From the NCBI RefSeq assembly GCF_947495665.1, contig NZ_CANLZV010000002.1, positions 310,001 to 374,000 of the forward strand: 64,000 nt of DNA, given 5' to 3'. Shown here piece after piece: positions 8,325 to 17,688 of this stretch (position 1 is the stretch's first letter; every line of letters begins with the position of its first letter). Below the pieces are notes generated by a model. That model was not told the DNA's origin. It searched no databases and worked only from the letters and a program-made list of their open reading frames with translations. This DNA is from an uncultured Sunxiuqinia sp. GTDB taxonomy: Bacteria; Bacteroidota; Bacteroidia; Bacteroidales; Prolixibacteraceae. Both the position numbers and the translations under genes were made by a program.

Positions 8325-9575
8325 TTAAAACTTTTGCAGAATTGCTTTTACGGCATCTTTATGAATCGTAAACCCCATCATTTTTAGCTTGATGTAATCT
8401 TCGTGAAAAAAGTAGTAGCCAAATTTCGGATCGTCTTCACCTACATTGCGCGAGCCCGAGCTGGAGTCTTTTATCAAATACCAGTCTTTGCCGCTGTTTT
8501 TGTAGTTTTCCAGTACGCCCACCAGGTGCATGCCATGATCGTCGGTCGTTGTTTCGTTGGAAAAACGAAATTGCCGGGCATCTTCATTGATGTATTCCGA
8601 AGGGATATCATAATCAGGAATCATGGCGCAGTTGGTTTCACGGCTAAAGCCAGTTTCTGAAACATCGCCGCCAATACTCATCGAGTAGCCATCTTTGATT
8701 GCCTGTTTGATAATTTTCATATACACATCCAGCGGAACATTGTAGTATTCGTCGCTGTGCCACCAGTTGTCCGGTACTTTGTATTCAACCTGCTCCCAGT
8801 AAGGCTCTTGCTTATAGGATAAAATTTCGACAAAATCATCCGGGTTCATTTTCAAATAGTCAGTCATGTAGCTCATGGGCGTGTAAGTTTTGCCTTCCAC
8901 TGTAAACTCAACAGGCGGTTCGCCAATGTAGTGATTCATAATTGCCTTAATGGTTTCCAGCCCATAGTTTACGTTCCAGGCATTCGACTTTTTCATGGAC
9001 TCCAGAAAACCACGCATTTCTTCCATCATCTTGGCGTGGGTGTGAAACTTGCGGTTGTGGAGCAAACCTGTGTAAGCTGATTCGGGCACTACCCCATAGC
9101 GGTTCATAATGCGGGCAACAGCATTGCCCTCCGAACCTTCATCAAACAAGGATTCGCCTCGCTTTTCAATGTAGCGCCGGGCTTTTTCAACATACTCCCA
9201 GTAAACGGTGTAAATTTCTGATAACGCTACTTTTTTTCCGGTTTCCCTAAAAATCTCCGATTCGTAAAACGAAGTGGTTGAAAACGACCAGCAAGAGCCG
9301 GCATTGCCTTGCGACTCGGTTGGCTGACACCATACGGTTCGGTAGAGCGACGGATCATTGGGAAGGTCTAAATCCGACTGATCCATGTTGAAACGGATAA
9401 ACGGCGTGGTTTCTTCCAGCTGTTCATCTACCGCTGTTACATCTTTCAGAATAGATTCGTAATAGTACCCTTTGCCTTTGTCGTAAACTTCTACTTTCCC
9501 CTTACTTTTGTTTTCTTGCGCCAAGCCATTCAGCACCAGGAAAATGGCAAGCAGATTTAAAATGTGTTTGTTCAT
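8325..9575 (-). CDS. Secreted papain-like (C1, bleomycin hydrolase type) peptidase
   Basis: A protein of about 416 residues with a Sec signal peptide (KHILNLLAIFLVLNGLAQ). The papain-fold block ESQGNAGSCWSFS carries the oxyanion Gln (about 89) and the catalytic Cys (about 95). The His block is DDHGMHLVGV. The third block, normally Asn in a KNSWG-like context, reads WYLIKDSSSGSRN, with Asp where Asn is expected. The nearest family is Peptidase_C1_2 (PepC/bleomycin hydrolase), here in exported form, so it likely acts in the periplasm on peptides. Start: ATG 9575, directly preceded by an in-frame TTG. It has its own terminator and appears to be transcribed alone. The family is clear; whether activity is full, with Asp at the Asn position, is uncertain. 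Confidence 0.85.
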   Translation of the reverse strand: MNKHILNLLAIFLVLNGLAQENKSKGKVEVYDKGKGYYYESILKDVTAVDEQLEETTPFIRFNMDQSDLDLPNDPSLYRTVWCQPTESQGNAGSCWSFSTTSFYESEIFRETGKKVALSEIYTVYWEYVEKARRYIEKRGESLFDEGSEGNAVARIMNRYGVVPESAYTGLLHNRKFHTHAKMMEEMRGFLESMKKSNAWNVNYGLETIKAIMNHYIGEPPVEFTVEGKTYTPMSYMTDYLKMNPDDFVEILSYKQEPYWEQVEYKVPDNWWHSDEYYNVPLDVYMKIIKQAIKDGYSMSIGGDVSETGFSRETNCAMIPDYDIPSEYINEDARQFRFSNETTTDDHGMHLVGVLENYKNSGKDWYLIKDSSSGSRNVGEDDPKFGYYFFHEDYIKLKMMGFTIHKDAVKAILQKF

Positions 9576-9746
9576 CAATTAATTTTTTAGATAAAGCCAA
9601 ATTACTTTTTATCCGTGAATTAGTTGCTAGAGTAAGGCTAAAAATTTAGGTTCTGTTTTTTTATGCTTATTTTCGTTCGTCCGGATGATTCTTCATCTGA
9701 ATAGGATTAACAGATTTAAAGCCCGGAAAAACTGACTTTTGGAAGC

Positions 9747-9775
9747 TTGTTTTACACGGAGTTCTGTTATTTTCG
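9747..9775 (+). promoter_or_regulatory. Promoter of the heme operon
   Basis: TTG at 9747-9749 and TATTTTCG at 9768-9775, with 18 bases between, resemble the Bacteroidetes -33/-7 pair, with one change in the -7 box. The leader to hemN would be about 105 bases. The rest of the 313-base gap before hemN shows no gene. Confidence 0.45.
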
Positions 9776-9888
9776 CATAGAATAAAATTTGTCGCCGTGC
9801 TTTTGCTGAAGAGAGCGTTGCCGGTAAATGTCTGGCCTGCTGTGCATGCAGGCACCAATGAAGCTAAAAAACAAACAATTCAAGACAC

Positions 9889-11265
9889 ATGAGAATCCCT
9901 TTAGCATTGATCGATAAGTATAATGTTCCGGTTCCTCGTTATACCAGTTATCCACCCGCCAATTTTTTTACCGATGATTTTACAACAGCGGATTATTTGC
10001 AGGCGGTAAAGGAATCAAATCACACACAACCCGAGAATATTTCCATTTACCTGCATATTCCGTTTTGTACGCAGTTGTGTTTGTATTGCGGATGTAATAC
10101 GCATATCACCAAAGATCAGGATATGATGAAAACGTATGTGGAAGCCCTGAAAAAGGAAATTCACATGCTTGGAAAGTTGATTGATAAGAACCGGAAGATA
10201 TCACAGATTCACTGGGGGGGAGGAACGCCCAATGTTTTGCCATCAAGCTATATTGGTGAAATCATGGAGCTTTTTACGTCCAATTACCAGTTTATTGATA
10301 AACCTGAAATCGCCATTGAATGTAATCCGGCACATTTGGATGAAGCCTACATTAACGATTTGGCATCTTTTGGCTTTACCCGTATTAGCTTGGGAGTTCA
10401 GGATTTTCAGGAGAAAGTGCTGAATGCCGTGCACCGGGAAGTGCCGGAAATACCGATTGCTGATTTGGTTGCCATGATCCGAAAGCATCCGGGCGTGTCG
10501 GTTAATCTGGATTTTATTTACGGCTTGCCTTATCAAACGACAGCATCATTTGCTGAAACTATGGAAACGGCAGCAGCCATCAATCCCGATCGCTTGGTTA
10601 CTTTTTCCTATGCCCATGTTCCTTGGGTGAAAAAAGCGCAGCAAAAGCTTGAATCGTATGGGCTGCCTGAGCCCGAAGAAAAAGTGAAAATGTTTGAGGT
10701 GGCCTGGGCAAAGATGACCGGAGCGGGCTATGTGCCCATTGGCTTGGATCATTACGCCAAACCCGACGACGATATGGCCATTGCTCTGCAAAATCGTTCC
10801 TTGCATCGGAATTTTCAGGGCTATTGCACGCGCGAAACCACTGGTCAGGTATATGCTTTTGGTGTTACCGGAATCAGCCAGTTGGAGAATGTGTATGCGC
10901 AAAATGCACGAACGGTGAAAGAGTATGTTGATTCGATAAATGCTGGCGAAATACAGGTGGTGAAAGGCTATGTGCTTTCGGAAACCGATAAGATAATTCG
11001 GCAGATTATCAACGAAGTGATGTGCAATCAGTACTTGTCGTGGAAGCAGGTTGCCAGTCAGTTTAACCTTGAGGTGGATGCACTGAAAGCGCTGTTGAAT
11101 TTTGAAGAAAGCAAGCTGGATGAGTTTGTGAAAGATGATCTGCTGTCATACACAACTGAAGAGATTGTGATTACTGACCTAGGCCGTTTTGTGCTGCGAA
11201 ATATTGCGGCGGTATTCGACATCCGACTGGAAGGGAGTATCCAGAAATTCTCCAAATCAGTGTAA
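9889..11265 (+). CDS. hemN: Oxygen-independent coproporphyrinogen III oxidase
   Basis: A 458-residue radical SAM enzyme that converts coproporphyrinogen III to protoporphyrinogen IX without oxygen, in the cytoplasm. The cluster motif is HIPFCTQLCLYCGCN (Cys 60, 64, 67, with the extra Cys 69 typical of HemN). The N-terminal KYNVPVPRYTSYP and the WGGGTPN SAM-binding block are diagnostic of true HemN as opposed to HemW-like relatives, and RISLGVQDF follows. It is the first gene of hemN-hemG-hemF-hemH. A gap of 90 bases separates it from hemG. The start ATG is supported by the conserved N-terminal sequence. Confidence 0.96.
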   Translation: MRIPLALIDKYNVPVPRYTSYPPANFFTDDFTTADYLQAVKESNHTQPENISIYLHIPFCTQLCLYCGCNTHITKDQDMMKTYVEALKKEIHMLGKLIDKNRKISQIHWGGGTPNVLPSSYIGEIMELFTSNYQFIDKPEIAIECNPAHLDEAYINDLASFGFTRISLGVQDFQEKVLNAVHREVPEIPIADLVAMIRKHPGVSVNLDFIYGLPYQTTASFAETMETAAAINPDRLVTFSYAHVPWVKKAQQKLESYGLPEPEEKVKMFEVAWAKMTGAGYVPIGLDHYAKPDDDMAIALQNRSLHRNFQGYCTRETTGQVYAFGVTGISQLENVYAQNARTVKEYVDSINAGEIQVVKGYVLSETDKIIRQIINEVMCNQYLSWKQVASQFNLEVDALKALLNFEESKLDEFVKDDLLSYTTEEIVITDLGRFVLRNIAAVFDIRLEGSIQKFSKSV

Positions 11266-11355
11266 CGAAATTATATTTGGCTTGTGCTGAAACGAGCCGC
11301 TTAAGACGGATGCTTGTGACATCCGGACTTAGGTGCGAATTGAAAATAGAATACA

Positions 11356-12705
11356 ATGAATAAAAAAGTAGCAGTAATTGGGGCCGGCTTGACAGGCTTA
11401 ACAACCGCCTATTATCTTCAGAAAAAAGGAATTGATGTTCAGATTTTTGAACGGGCCGATCATGTGGGCGGTGTCATTCAAACCCGGTCTGAAAATGGTT
11501 TTCTTTATGAGAATGGTCCCAGTACCGGGGTGCTCGGACAACCTGAAGCTGCTGCTTTGATTGAAGACCTGGGTGGCGCTTGCGAATTGGAAATTGCTGA
11601 TGAGGATGCCAAATTCCGTTGGATTTGGAAAGGTGACTGTTGGCATGCTATTCCTTCGGGGTTGCTGGGCGGAATAAAAACGCCTTTGTTCACCTGGTAC
11701 GATAAGTTTCGTATACTGGGAGAGCCATTCCGGAAACCCGGAACCAATCCGAATGAAACCTTGGCAGAGTTGGTGCGTCGTCGCATGGGCGAGAGCTTTC
11801 TGAAATATGCCATTGACCCGTTTATTCTTGGTGTTTACTCCGGAGATCCGGCTAAGCTGGTGGTAAAATATGCTTTGCCAAAACTGTATAATCTGGAGCA
11901 GACTTATGGCAGTTTCATTGGCGGGTCGATTAAAAAGGCCAAAGAACCCAAGACCGACTGGGACAAAAAAGCCACCAAAGAAGTTTTTTCCATGAAAGGG
12001 GGATTGTCCTCGCTGATTAATGCCCTGAACAATGCGATAGGAGAAGAACACATTCATTTAAGCTTAACGGACTTGAAAGTGGCGCAGACAGCAGAGAAAT
12101 ACCAGCTTATGAATGGAAACGAATCGCTTGGAGAATTCGATTATGTGATATCAACTGTAGGGGGATTTGCTTTACGTTCCTTATTCCCATTTCTGCCTTC
12201 CGGAAAACTTGAAAAAATTGAAGCAATGCCTTATGCACGGGTGGTGCAGGTTTCCGTGGGCTTTAACCAATGGGAGGGTATTCCTATCAAAGCATTTGGC
12301 GGTTTAATTCCATTTCATGAGAATCGTGATATCCTGGGGGTTTTGTTCTTGTCTTCTTTCCTGAAAGGCCGTGCCCCCAAAGGAGGAGCCTTGTTGTCTA
12401 CATTTTTAGGTGGTGTCCGAAAGCCGGAAATGGTTGATTTGTCGGATGATGAGCTTAAAGCATTGGTTGAAAAAGAGCTAAAAAGCATGATGGGCTTAAC
12501 AAAATGGCAACCAGATTTGTTGGTTATTAATCGTTATCAGCATGCTATTCCGCAATACGGTTTTGAGTCAGCTGAACGTCTGGCGGCTATCGATTCCATC
12601 GAGGCCTCTTATCCCGGATTACTTCTGGGAGGAAACATTCGTGATGGCATTGGAATGGCCGACCGAATGAAACAAGGACGAAAGCTGGCGGAATCGGTTG
12701 GATAG
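11356..12705 (+). CDS. hemG: Protoporphyrinogen oxidase, FAD-dependent HemY type
   Basis: A 449-residue flavoprotein that oxidises protoporphyrinogen IX to protoporphyrin IX. The N-terminal Rossmann motif VIGAGLTGLTTAYYL (GxGxxG at 9-14) binds the ADP of FAD, followed by ERADHVGGVIQT. The C-terminal FAD block reads GLLLGGNIRDGIGMADRMKQG, shortened here only in description. This is the oxygen-using HemY/PPOX type, although Bacteroidetes genes are usually labelled hemG. It is likely membrane-associated. It lies between hemN and hemF, 18 bases before hemF, so it is probably co-transcribed. Protoporphyrin made here is the direct substrate of the ferrochelatase two genes on. Confidence 0.94.
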   Translation: MNKKVAVIGAGLTGLTTAYYLQKKGIDVQIFERADHVGGVIQTRSENGFLYENGPSTGVLGQPEAAALIEDLGGACELEIADEDAKFRWIWKGDCWHAIPSGLLGGIKTPLFTWYDKFRILGEPFRKPGTNPNETLAELVRRRMGESFLKYAIDPFILGVYSGDPAKLVVKYALPKLYNLEQTYGSFIGGSIKKAKEPKTDWDKKATKEVFSMKGGLSSLINALNNAIGEEHIHLSLTDLKVAQTAEKYQLMNGNESLGEFDYVISTVGGFALRSLFPFLPSGKLEKIEAMPYARVVQVSVGFNQWEGIPIKAFGGLIPFHENRDILGVLFLSSFLKGRAPKGGALLSTFLGGVRKPEMVDLSDDELKALVEKELKSMMGLTKWQPDLLVINRYQHAIPQYGFESAERLAAIDSIEASYPGLLLGGNIRDGIGMADRMKQGRKLAESVG

Positions 12706-12723
12706 CTTTAATAAAAGACCAAC

Positions 12724-13623
12724 ATGAAAAATGACCTCGTGGCTTCCACTTACCGGAAGCTTCAACAACAAATTTGTACCGAACTGGAAACGGCTGATGG
12801 ACAGGCTGTTTTTAAAACGGACTATTGGGAGAAAGAAATCGGACATGGCTATACCATGGTCATGGACCAGGGAGATGCCATTGAAAAGGCAGCGGTAAAC
12901 TTTTCGGCCGTAAGCGGAAAAGTGAGTGAACGCATGCGCCAAGCCTTGCGAATTGACGAAGGTGAAGCCTATTTTGCAACCGGAATCTCCTCCATCATTC
13001 ATCCTAAAAACCCACATGCCCCGATTACGCATATGAATGTGCGCTATTTCCAGCTGAGTTCAGGCAAAGCCTGGTTTGGCGGTGGAATAGACCTGACACC
13101 GCACTATGTGAATAAAGCGGAAGCCAGTTGGTTTCACCAGGAGTTGAAAAAGGTGTGCGATGCGTATGATGAAAACTTTTACCCCGACTATAAGCAATGG
13201 GCTGATACTTATTTCTACTTGCCCCATCGCCAGGAAACCCGAGGTGTGGGGGGGATTTTCTTCGACCACCAGGATGGAGCCGATGAGGCTAGCTTTACCA
13301 AGTTCTTTGCTTTTACCCAAGCCTTGGCTGAAGCCTATCCGCGCATCTATATTCAGCTGCTAAATTCCAATCGTGATCGACAGTTTTCAGAAGTCGAAAA
13401 GCAATGGCAAGACTTGCGAAGAGGTCGGTACGTGGAGTTTAACCTGCTGTATGACCGCGGAACCAAGTTTGGTTTGGAATCGAATGGTCGCACGGAATCA
13501 ATCCTTTTAAGCATGCCCCCAATGGCCGCCTGGACGTACGATTTTCAGTCAGAAAAAGGGTCGGACGAAGAAGAGACTTTAAGCTTGTTAAAAAAAGATA
13601 TTGACTGGATTCATCTGGTCTGA
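12724..13623 (+). CDS. hemF: Oxygen-dependent coproporphyrinogen III oxidase
   Basis: A 299-residue cytoplasmic enzyme doing the same decarboxylation as HemN but with molecular oxygen. Family blocks are clear: FSAVSGKVS, the ISSIIHPKNPHAPITHMNVR region with its conserved His, WFGGGIDLTPHY, and RGVGGIFFD. The C-terminal LLYDRGTKFGLESNGR with ESILLSMPP is also typical. Length matches the family. It sits 18 bases after hemG and 29 bases before hemH, within one operon. Having both HemF and HemN side by side suggests heme synthesis across oxic and anoxic conditions. Confidence 0.96.
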   Translation: MKNDLVASTYRKLQQQICTELETADGQAVFKTDYWEKEIGHGYTMVMDQGDAIEKAAVNFSAVSGKVSERMRQALRIDEGEAYFATGISSIIHPKNPHAPITHMNVRYFQLSSGKAWFGGGIDLTPHYVNKAEASWFHQELKKVCDAYDENFYPDYKQWADTYFYLPHRQETRGVGGIFFDHQDGADEASFTKFFAFTQALAEAYPRIYIQLLNSNRDRQFSEVEKQWQDLRRGRYVEFNLLYDRGTKFGLESNGRTESILLSMPPMAAWTYDFQSEKGSDEEETLSLLKKDIDWIHLV

Positions 13624-13652
13624 TTTAATTTGGAATCATTAATCTAACAGGA

Positions 13653-14678
13653 ATGCAAACGATGGATAACTCAAAAAGAACCGCTGTTTTACTGGTAAAC
13701 GTGGGTACGCCCGATGAACCTAAAGTACCGGCTGTGCGTCGGTATTTATTCGAGTTTTTGAACGACCGGAGAGTGATTGACCTGCCACTGATTCCGCAAA
13801 AGTTGCTGGTTAATTTGATCATTGTCCCTTTTCGGGCACCCAAGTCTACCAAGCTTTACGAAATGCTTTGGACACCGGAAGGATCGCCGTTGCTGGTAAA
13901 TGCCGAAAAGAACCGGGAAAAACTTCAGGCAGCGTTAGGAGACGAATTTCAGGTGTTTACAGCGATGCGTTACCAGAACCCGCATTTGCGAAAGGTATTG
14001 CGTGAGGTGCGTGACCAACGCTTTGGCCGAATGATTGTTATTCCGGTGTTTCCACAGTACGCCTCTTCAACAACGGGAACTATTGCCCAGTTTGTTTCGC
14101 AGGAAGTAGCCCGGTGGAATGTAATTCCTGAGATCAGAATGGTTAGCCAGTTTTACGATCATCCAACGTTTATCAAGGCCTTCTCCGAGCGCATCAAATC
14201 TTATCATCCGGAAGATTACGATCATATTGTGTTCTCCTACCATGGATTGCCCAACCGGCAGGTTGATAAGGTGCACCCGGAGATTGCTTCGACCAAATGT
14301 ACTTGCGAGCAAGCAATGCCTGCACACGGAAAATACTGTTACAAAGCTACCTGCTACGAAACAACTCGTTTGCTGGCCAATGCGCTGAACTTGAAGCAGG
14401 AAGATTACTCGGTTTCGTTCCAGTCGCGCTTAACCAAAAACTGGCTCAAGCCTTTTTCAGATGAGCTGGTCATTCAGAAAGCCAAAGAAGGGGTGAAGCG
14501 GATGTTGTTTGTAGCGCCGGCTTTTGTGGCTGACTGTCTGGAAACCACTATTGAACTAGGAGTTGAATACCAGGAATTGTTTGAAGAACACGGAGGCGAA
14601 AAAATTCAGTTGGTGGAAAGTTTGAACGACCATCCTTTGTGGATTGAAACGCTCAAGGAGCTGATTCTGCAACCCTAA
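13653..14678 (+). CDS. hemH: Ferrochelatase
   Basis: A 341-residue enzyme that inserts ferrous iron into protoporphyrin IX to make protoheme. The catalytic His is in FSYHGLPN (His197), and the acidic partner region is DCLETTIELGVEY. The N-terminal VLLVNVGTPDEP is the family start. Four cysteines cluster just after the active-site loop (Cys216, 218, 229 and 234), a pattern that could bind a 2Fe-2S cluster or metal; that is inference. Last gene of the heme operon. No T-tailed hairpin follows directly. An in-frame ATG at 13662 would trim three residues. Confidence 0.95.
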   Translation: MQTMDNSKRTAVLLVNVGTPDEPKVPAVRRYLFEFLNDRRVIDLPLIPQKLLVNLIIVPFRAPKSTKLYEMLWTPEGSPLLVNAEKNREKLQAALGDEFQVFTAMRYQNPHLRKVLREVRDQRFGRMIVIPVFPQYASSTTGTIAQFVSQEVARWNVIPEIRMVSQFYDHPTFIKAFSERIKSYHPEDYDHIVFSYHGLPNRQVDKVHPEIASTKCTCEQAMPAHGKYCYKATCYETTRLLANALNLKQEDYSVSFQSRLTKNWLKPFSDELVIQKAKEGVKRMLFVAPAFVADCLETTIELGVEYQELFEEHGGEKIQLVESLNDHPLWIETLKELILQP

Positions 14679-14831
14679 GGTTTATCGCTTTAGCGATTAG
14701 CACATGAAGTGGTTACTTTTAGTAAGTATTTTACCCTTGGTCTTGCTATAACAAGTTTTCAACGCCAAGGCCATTTTTTGAATCTTAGACTGCTAACTCC
14801 GCAGGTTTGTTAGATCATATCTACTAATTAT

Positions 14832-14869
14832 GGAATTGTCTATTTATTCTAGTATAAATAGACAATTCC
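14832..14869. repeat. Perfect 16-bp inverted repeat with 6-base loop
   Basis: GGAATTGTCTATTTAT (14832-14847) is followed, after TCTAGT, by its exact reverse complement (14854-14869). There is no T-run on either side, so it is not a standard terminator. It may be a repeat-family element or a transcript-end hairpin. Confidence 0.7.
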
Positions 14870-14949
14870 TGCATGGAGCATTTTGATCAAAGCAGCTGTC
14901 CTTAAAAAGGAAATGGTCAAGTAGGCCACCTCAAATTTTCGGAAATTAT

Positions 14950-14986
14950 AAGAGACTGTTCCTAAAGTAAAATTTGACAGTCTCTT
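14950..14986 (-). terminator. Terminator after the fused E1 gene
   Basis: AAGAGACTGT (minus strand from 14986) pairs perfectly with ACAGTCTCTT (ending 14950), loop of 17, then the weak T/A tail ATAATTT. It starts six bases after the E1 stop codon. Confidence 0.6.
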
Positions 14987-14992
14987 CTTCAT

Positions 14993-17410
14993 TTAATGCA
15001 AACTGGGATATTTTTTTACATCCACTTCGCGCATCATTTCGTAGATGCTTTCAAAAATTTGCTCCACATTGGGTTTGGAGAAAAATTCACCATCAATACC
15101 ATAGGCCGAACGGTGTTCTTTAGCCGACAGTGTTCTTGGAGCGGTATCGAGGTAATCGAAGGCTTTTTGCTCTTCCATCACTTTTTGTAGCATGTAAGCG
15201 GTTCCGCCTCCCGGAACATCTTCATCGACAAAAACTACTTTCCCGGTTTTTTTGATAGACTCCAGAATGCGGTGATCTATATCAAAAGGCATCAGGGTTT
15301 GCACGTCAATCACTTCCACTGAAATTCCCTTGGTTTGCAGAAGTTCGGCCGCTTTAACCGCATGGTTGACATTCCAGGCATAGGTAACCAAGGTAACGTC
15401 GGTTCCTTCAACCATCACTTCAGGAACTCCTAAAGGTACGGTGAATTCGCCCAGGTTGTCGGGCAGGTCTTCTTTCATGTTATAGCCTTTCAGGGGCTCA
15501 ATGACCAGCGCGGGATCGTTGGCTGCCAGCAAAGTGTTGTAAAAGCCTGCTGCCTGTGTCATGTTGCGTGGTACGCACAAATAGAGTCCGCGCAGTGAGC
15601 CGAGCAACATTTGCATAGGCGAGCCGGCATGCCACATGCCCTGCAGCTGATGCCCACGGGTGCGAATGATAAGCGGTGCTGCTTGTTTGCCTTTGGTCCG
15701 GTATTGCATGCTGGCTAAATCGTCACTCAAGGTAGAATGGGCGTAAATCAGGTAATCGAGGTACTGAATTTCAGCAATGGGGCGAAATCCGCGCATGGCC
15801 AGACCAATACCTTGGCCGATGATGGTGGTTTCGCGAATACCGGCATCAGCTACCCGGTGGGCACCGTATTTCTCCTGCATCCCTTTCATCCCTTGGTTTA
15901 CTCCGCCCAGCTTACCAGTGTCTTGTCCAAAAGTGACAAGGTTCGGGTATTTTTGAAACAGCACATCAAAATTCCGGTTCAGGATACCGGAGCCATTGAC
16001 GACTTCCGGCTGCTCCGTATAGGTGGCAGGCACTGCTTTTACCTTTATAGCAGAGTCAGCCCCTTCGCGGTATAATTGCTGGTTGTAGAACCCGGCACTT
16101 TGTGCTTTGAACTGCTCAATCCACTGATGCAGCAACTGACGTTCGTGTTTCAGATTGTCCTGAAGGTGAATATCATAATAAAGTCGTTGGGCAAAACTAA
16201 GGTACTTGCGGCGGGTAGGGAAGGTGAGTTGCTTAATTTCCACCAGCTCGTCCAGCAGATCAACGGTTCCGCTAGATTGTTTTTTGAGTTGAAGCAAAAT
16301 TTCTTCCAGGCTTTGCACTTCTTGCTTATAACCATTGGTGTAGTTGGCCCAGGCTTTTTTGCGCGCTTCACGGGCAACCTTTTCAGCCTTTTTTTCCAGT
16401 TGAGTGATGGTGTCCATATCGGCCTGGCCAGTTTCAATCAACCAGAGTTTGAACTGGTAAATACCATCGTATTCTTTTTCCCATTCCAGCCGCTCCTTTG
16501 TTTTGTAGCGTTCGTGCGATCCGGAAGTGGAATGCCCTAGCAGCTGGGTAACTTCCTGCACGTGGAAAAGTACAGGCGTATGAGTTTTCCGGCATTGCTT
16601 AATGCCTTCTGAAAAGGTTTTTACCAGCTCCGGATAATCCCATCCTTTGCAGGTGTAAATCAGGATGCCGTTGGTGTCCTTTTGTTTTTGAAAACCTTTG
16701 AGTGCTTCCGAAATACTGGATTTGGTGGTTTGAAGTTCAATCGGAACGCTGATTCCAAAGCCATCGTCATAAACCGCAACGGCCATCGGAACTTGCAATA
16801 CCCCGGCTGCGTTAATGGTTTCAAAAAACATTCCTTCGGAGGTGCTGGCATCACCAATACTTCCAAAAGCCACTTCGTTTCCGGTGACATTGTTGTTCAG
16901 GTGTTTCTTCAGCGACTTGTCGTTCCGCACCATTTTTGAAGCCTGAGCAAGTCCGAGCAATCGGGGCATTTGGCCTCCGGTAGAGCTGATATCGGAACTG
17001 GAATTATAGCGGTTGGCTAAGTCTTTTATTTCTCCTTCTTCGTTAATGTTTGCGGTGCAGAAGTGGTTATTGAAGTTTCGCCCGCCGGTTGAAGGGTTGA
17101 TTTGATCATCCGTATCACCATAGATCATTGCGAAAAACTCCTCTGGTTGCATTAAACCTAAGGCCAGCATAAAAGTCTGGTCGCGGTAATACCCCGATCG
17201 CCAATCTCCCTTTTGAAAGGTTTTGGCATAGGCAATCTGAGCCACTTCTTTTCCATCTCCAAAAATCCCAAAATGGGCACGGCCATTATGCACTTCGCGT
17301 TTACCCAAGATGCTTAATTGACGGCTTAAGTAAGCGACATAATAGTCGTTCAGAACTTCGGTATTCTTTTGATCGCTTGCTGTAAGCATTCCGGCTTTTT
17401 CTAAGAGCAT
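14993..17410 (-). CDS. 2-oxoacid dehydrogenase E1, fused alpha and beta subunits
   Basis: An 805-residue thiamine-diphosphate enzyme. The N-terminal part (about 1-400) is an E1 alpha unit with the TPP motif GSIGDASTSEG (about 184-193) ending in YDDGFGISVP, where the usual final Asn is Asp, as in other Bacteroidetes enzymes I recall. After a helical, lysine-rich linker, the C-terminal part (about 470-805) is an E1 beta unit with TFGQDTGKLGGVNQG, DAGIRETTIIGQGIG and FVDEDVPGGGTAYM. It decarboxylates a branched-chain 2-oxo acid or pyruvate and passes the acyl group to an E2 lipoyl protein. No E2 or E3 gene is nearby. The substrate is unresolved; branched-chain type is likely from family resemblance. 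Confidence 0.88.
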   Translation of the reverse strand: MLLEKAGMLTASDQKNTEVLNDYYVAYLSRQLSILGKREVHNGRAHFGIFGDGKEVAQIAYAKTFQKGDWRSGYYRDQTFMLALGLMQPEEFFAMIYGDTDDQINPSTGGRNFNNHFCTANINEEGEIKDLANRYNSSSDISSTGGQMPRLLGLAQASKMVRNDKSLKKHLNNNVTGNEVAFGSIGDASTSEGMFFETINAAGVLQVPMAVAVYDDGFGISVPIELQTTKSSISEALKGFQKQKDTNGILIYTCKGWDYPELVKTFSEGIKQCRKTHTPVLFHVQEVTQLLGHSTSGSHERYKTKERLEWEKEYDGIYQFKLWLIETGQADMDTITQLEKKAEKVAREARKKAWANYTNGYKQEVQSLEEILLQLKKQSSGTVDLLDELVEIKQLTFPTRRKYLSFAQRLYYDIHLQDNLKHERQLLHQWIEQFKAQSAGFYNQQLYREGADSAIKVKAVPATYTEQPEVVNGSGILNRNFDVLFQKYPNLVTFGQDTGKLGGVNQGMKGMQEKYGAHRVADAGIRETTIIGQGIGLAMRGFRPIAEIQYLDYLIYAHSTLSDDLASMQYRTKGKQAAPLIIRTRGHQLQGMWHAGSPMQMLLGSLRGLYLCVPRNMTQAAGFYNTLLAANDPALVIEPLKGYNMKEDLPDNLGEFTVPLGVPEVMVEGTDVTLVTYAWNVNHAVKAAELLQTKGISVEVIDVQTLMPFDIDHRILESIKKTGKVVFVDEDVPGGGTAYMLQKVMEEQKAFDYLDTAPRTLSAKEHRSAYGIDGEFFSKPNVEQIFESIYEMMREVDVKKYPSLH

Positions 17411-17634
17411 TGATTGTATTTTAGTGTTTATGACTATTCTGTCTGAAATATTCTAAACAACGCTCGTCACGGATATTTGTTTAGCCTGTGGTTTGAATGA
17501 GCAGGAAGATTTTTGGTCTTTGCGAAGCGCTTGTTTAGAGCCTGTAAAATGGCGAAGTCAGAGCCTGTTTTGTCGTCGCGTGGAGAGGACGAACTTGTTG
17601 TTGATGACTATTTGAGGGAAAGAGTTAACCTTCA

Positions 17635-17670
17635 AAAAAGTGTGCCCGAAAATGCATTGAATCTTCGGGC
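17635..17670 (-). terminator. Terminator of the acyl-CoA carboxylase operon
   Basis: GCCCGAA (17670-17664 read on the minus strand) pairs with TTCGGGC (17650-17644), loop of 13, then ACACTTTTTT. It lies 19 bases past the last stop of the operon. Confidence 0.75.
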
Positions 17671-17688
17671 AACACTGTATTTGTTGTT

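Larger units (their letters stand above)
14679..14992. other. Gene-free stretch between hemH and the E1 gene
   Basis: About 314 bases between converging genes with no credible coding frame. It holds a small ATCGCT-TT-AGCGAT palindrome just after hemH (14687-14700), a long perfect inverted repeat (14832-14869) and the terminator of the minus-strand E1 gene (14950-14986), the last two listed separately. Confidence 0.6.
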
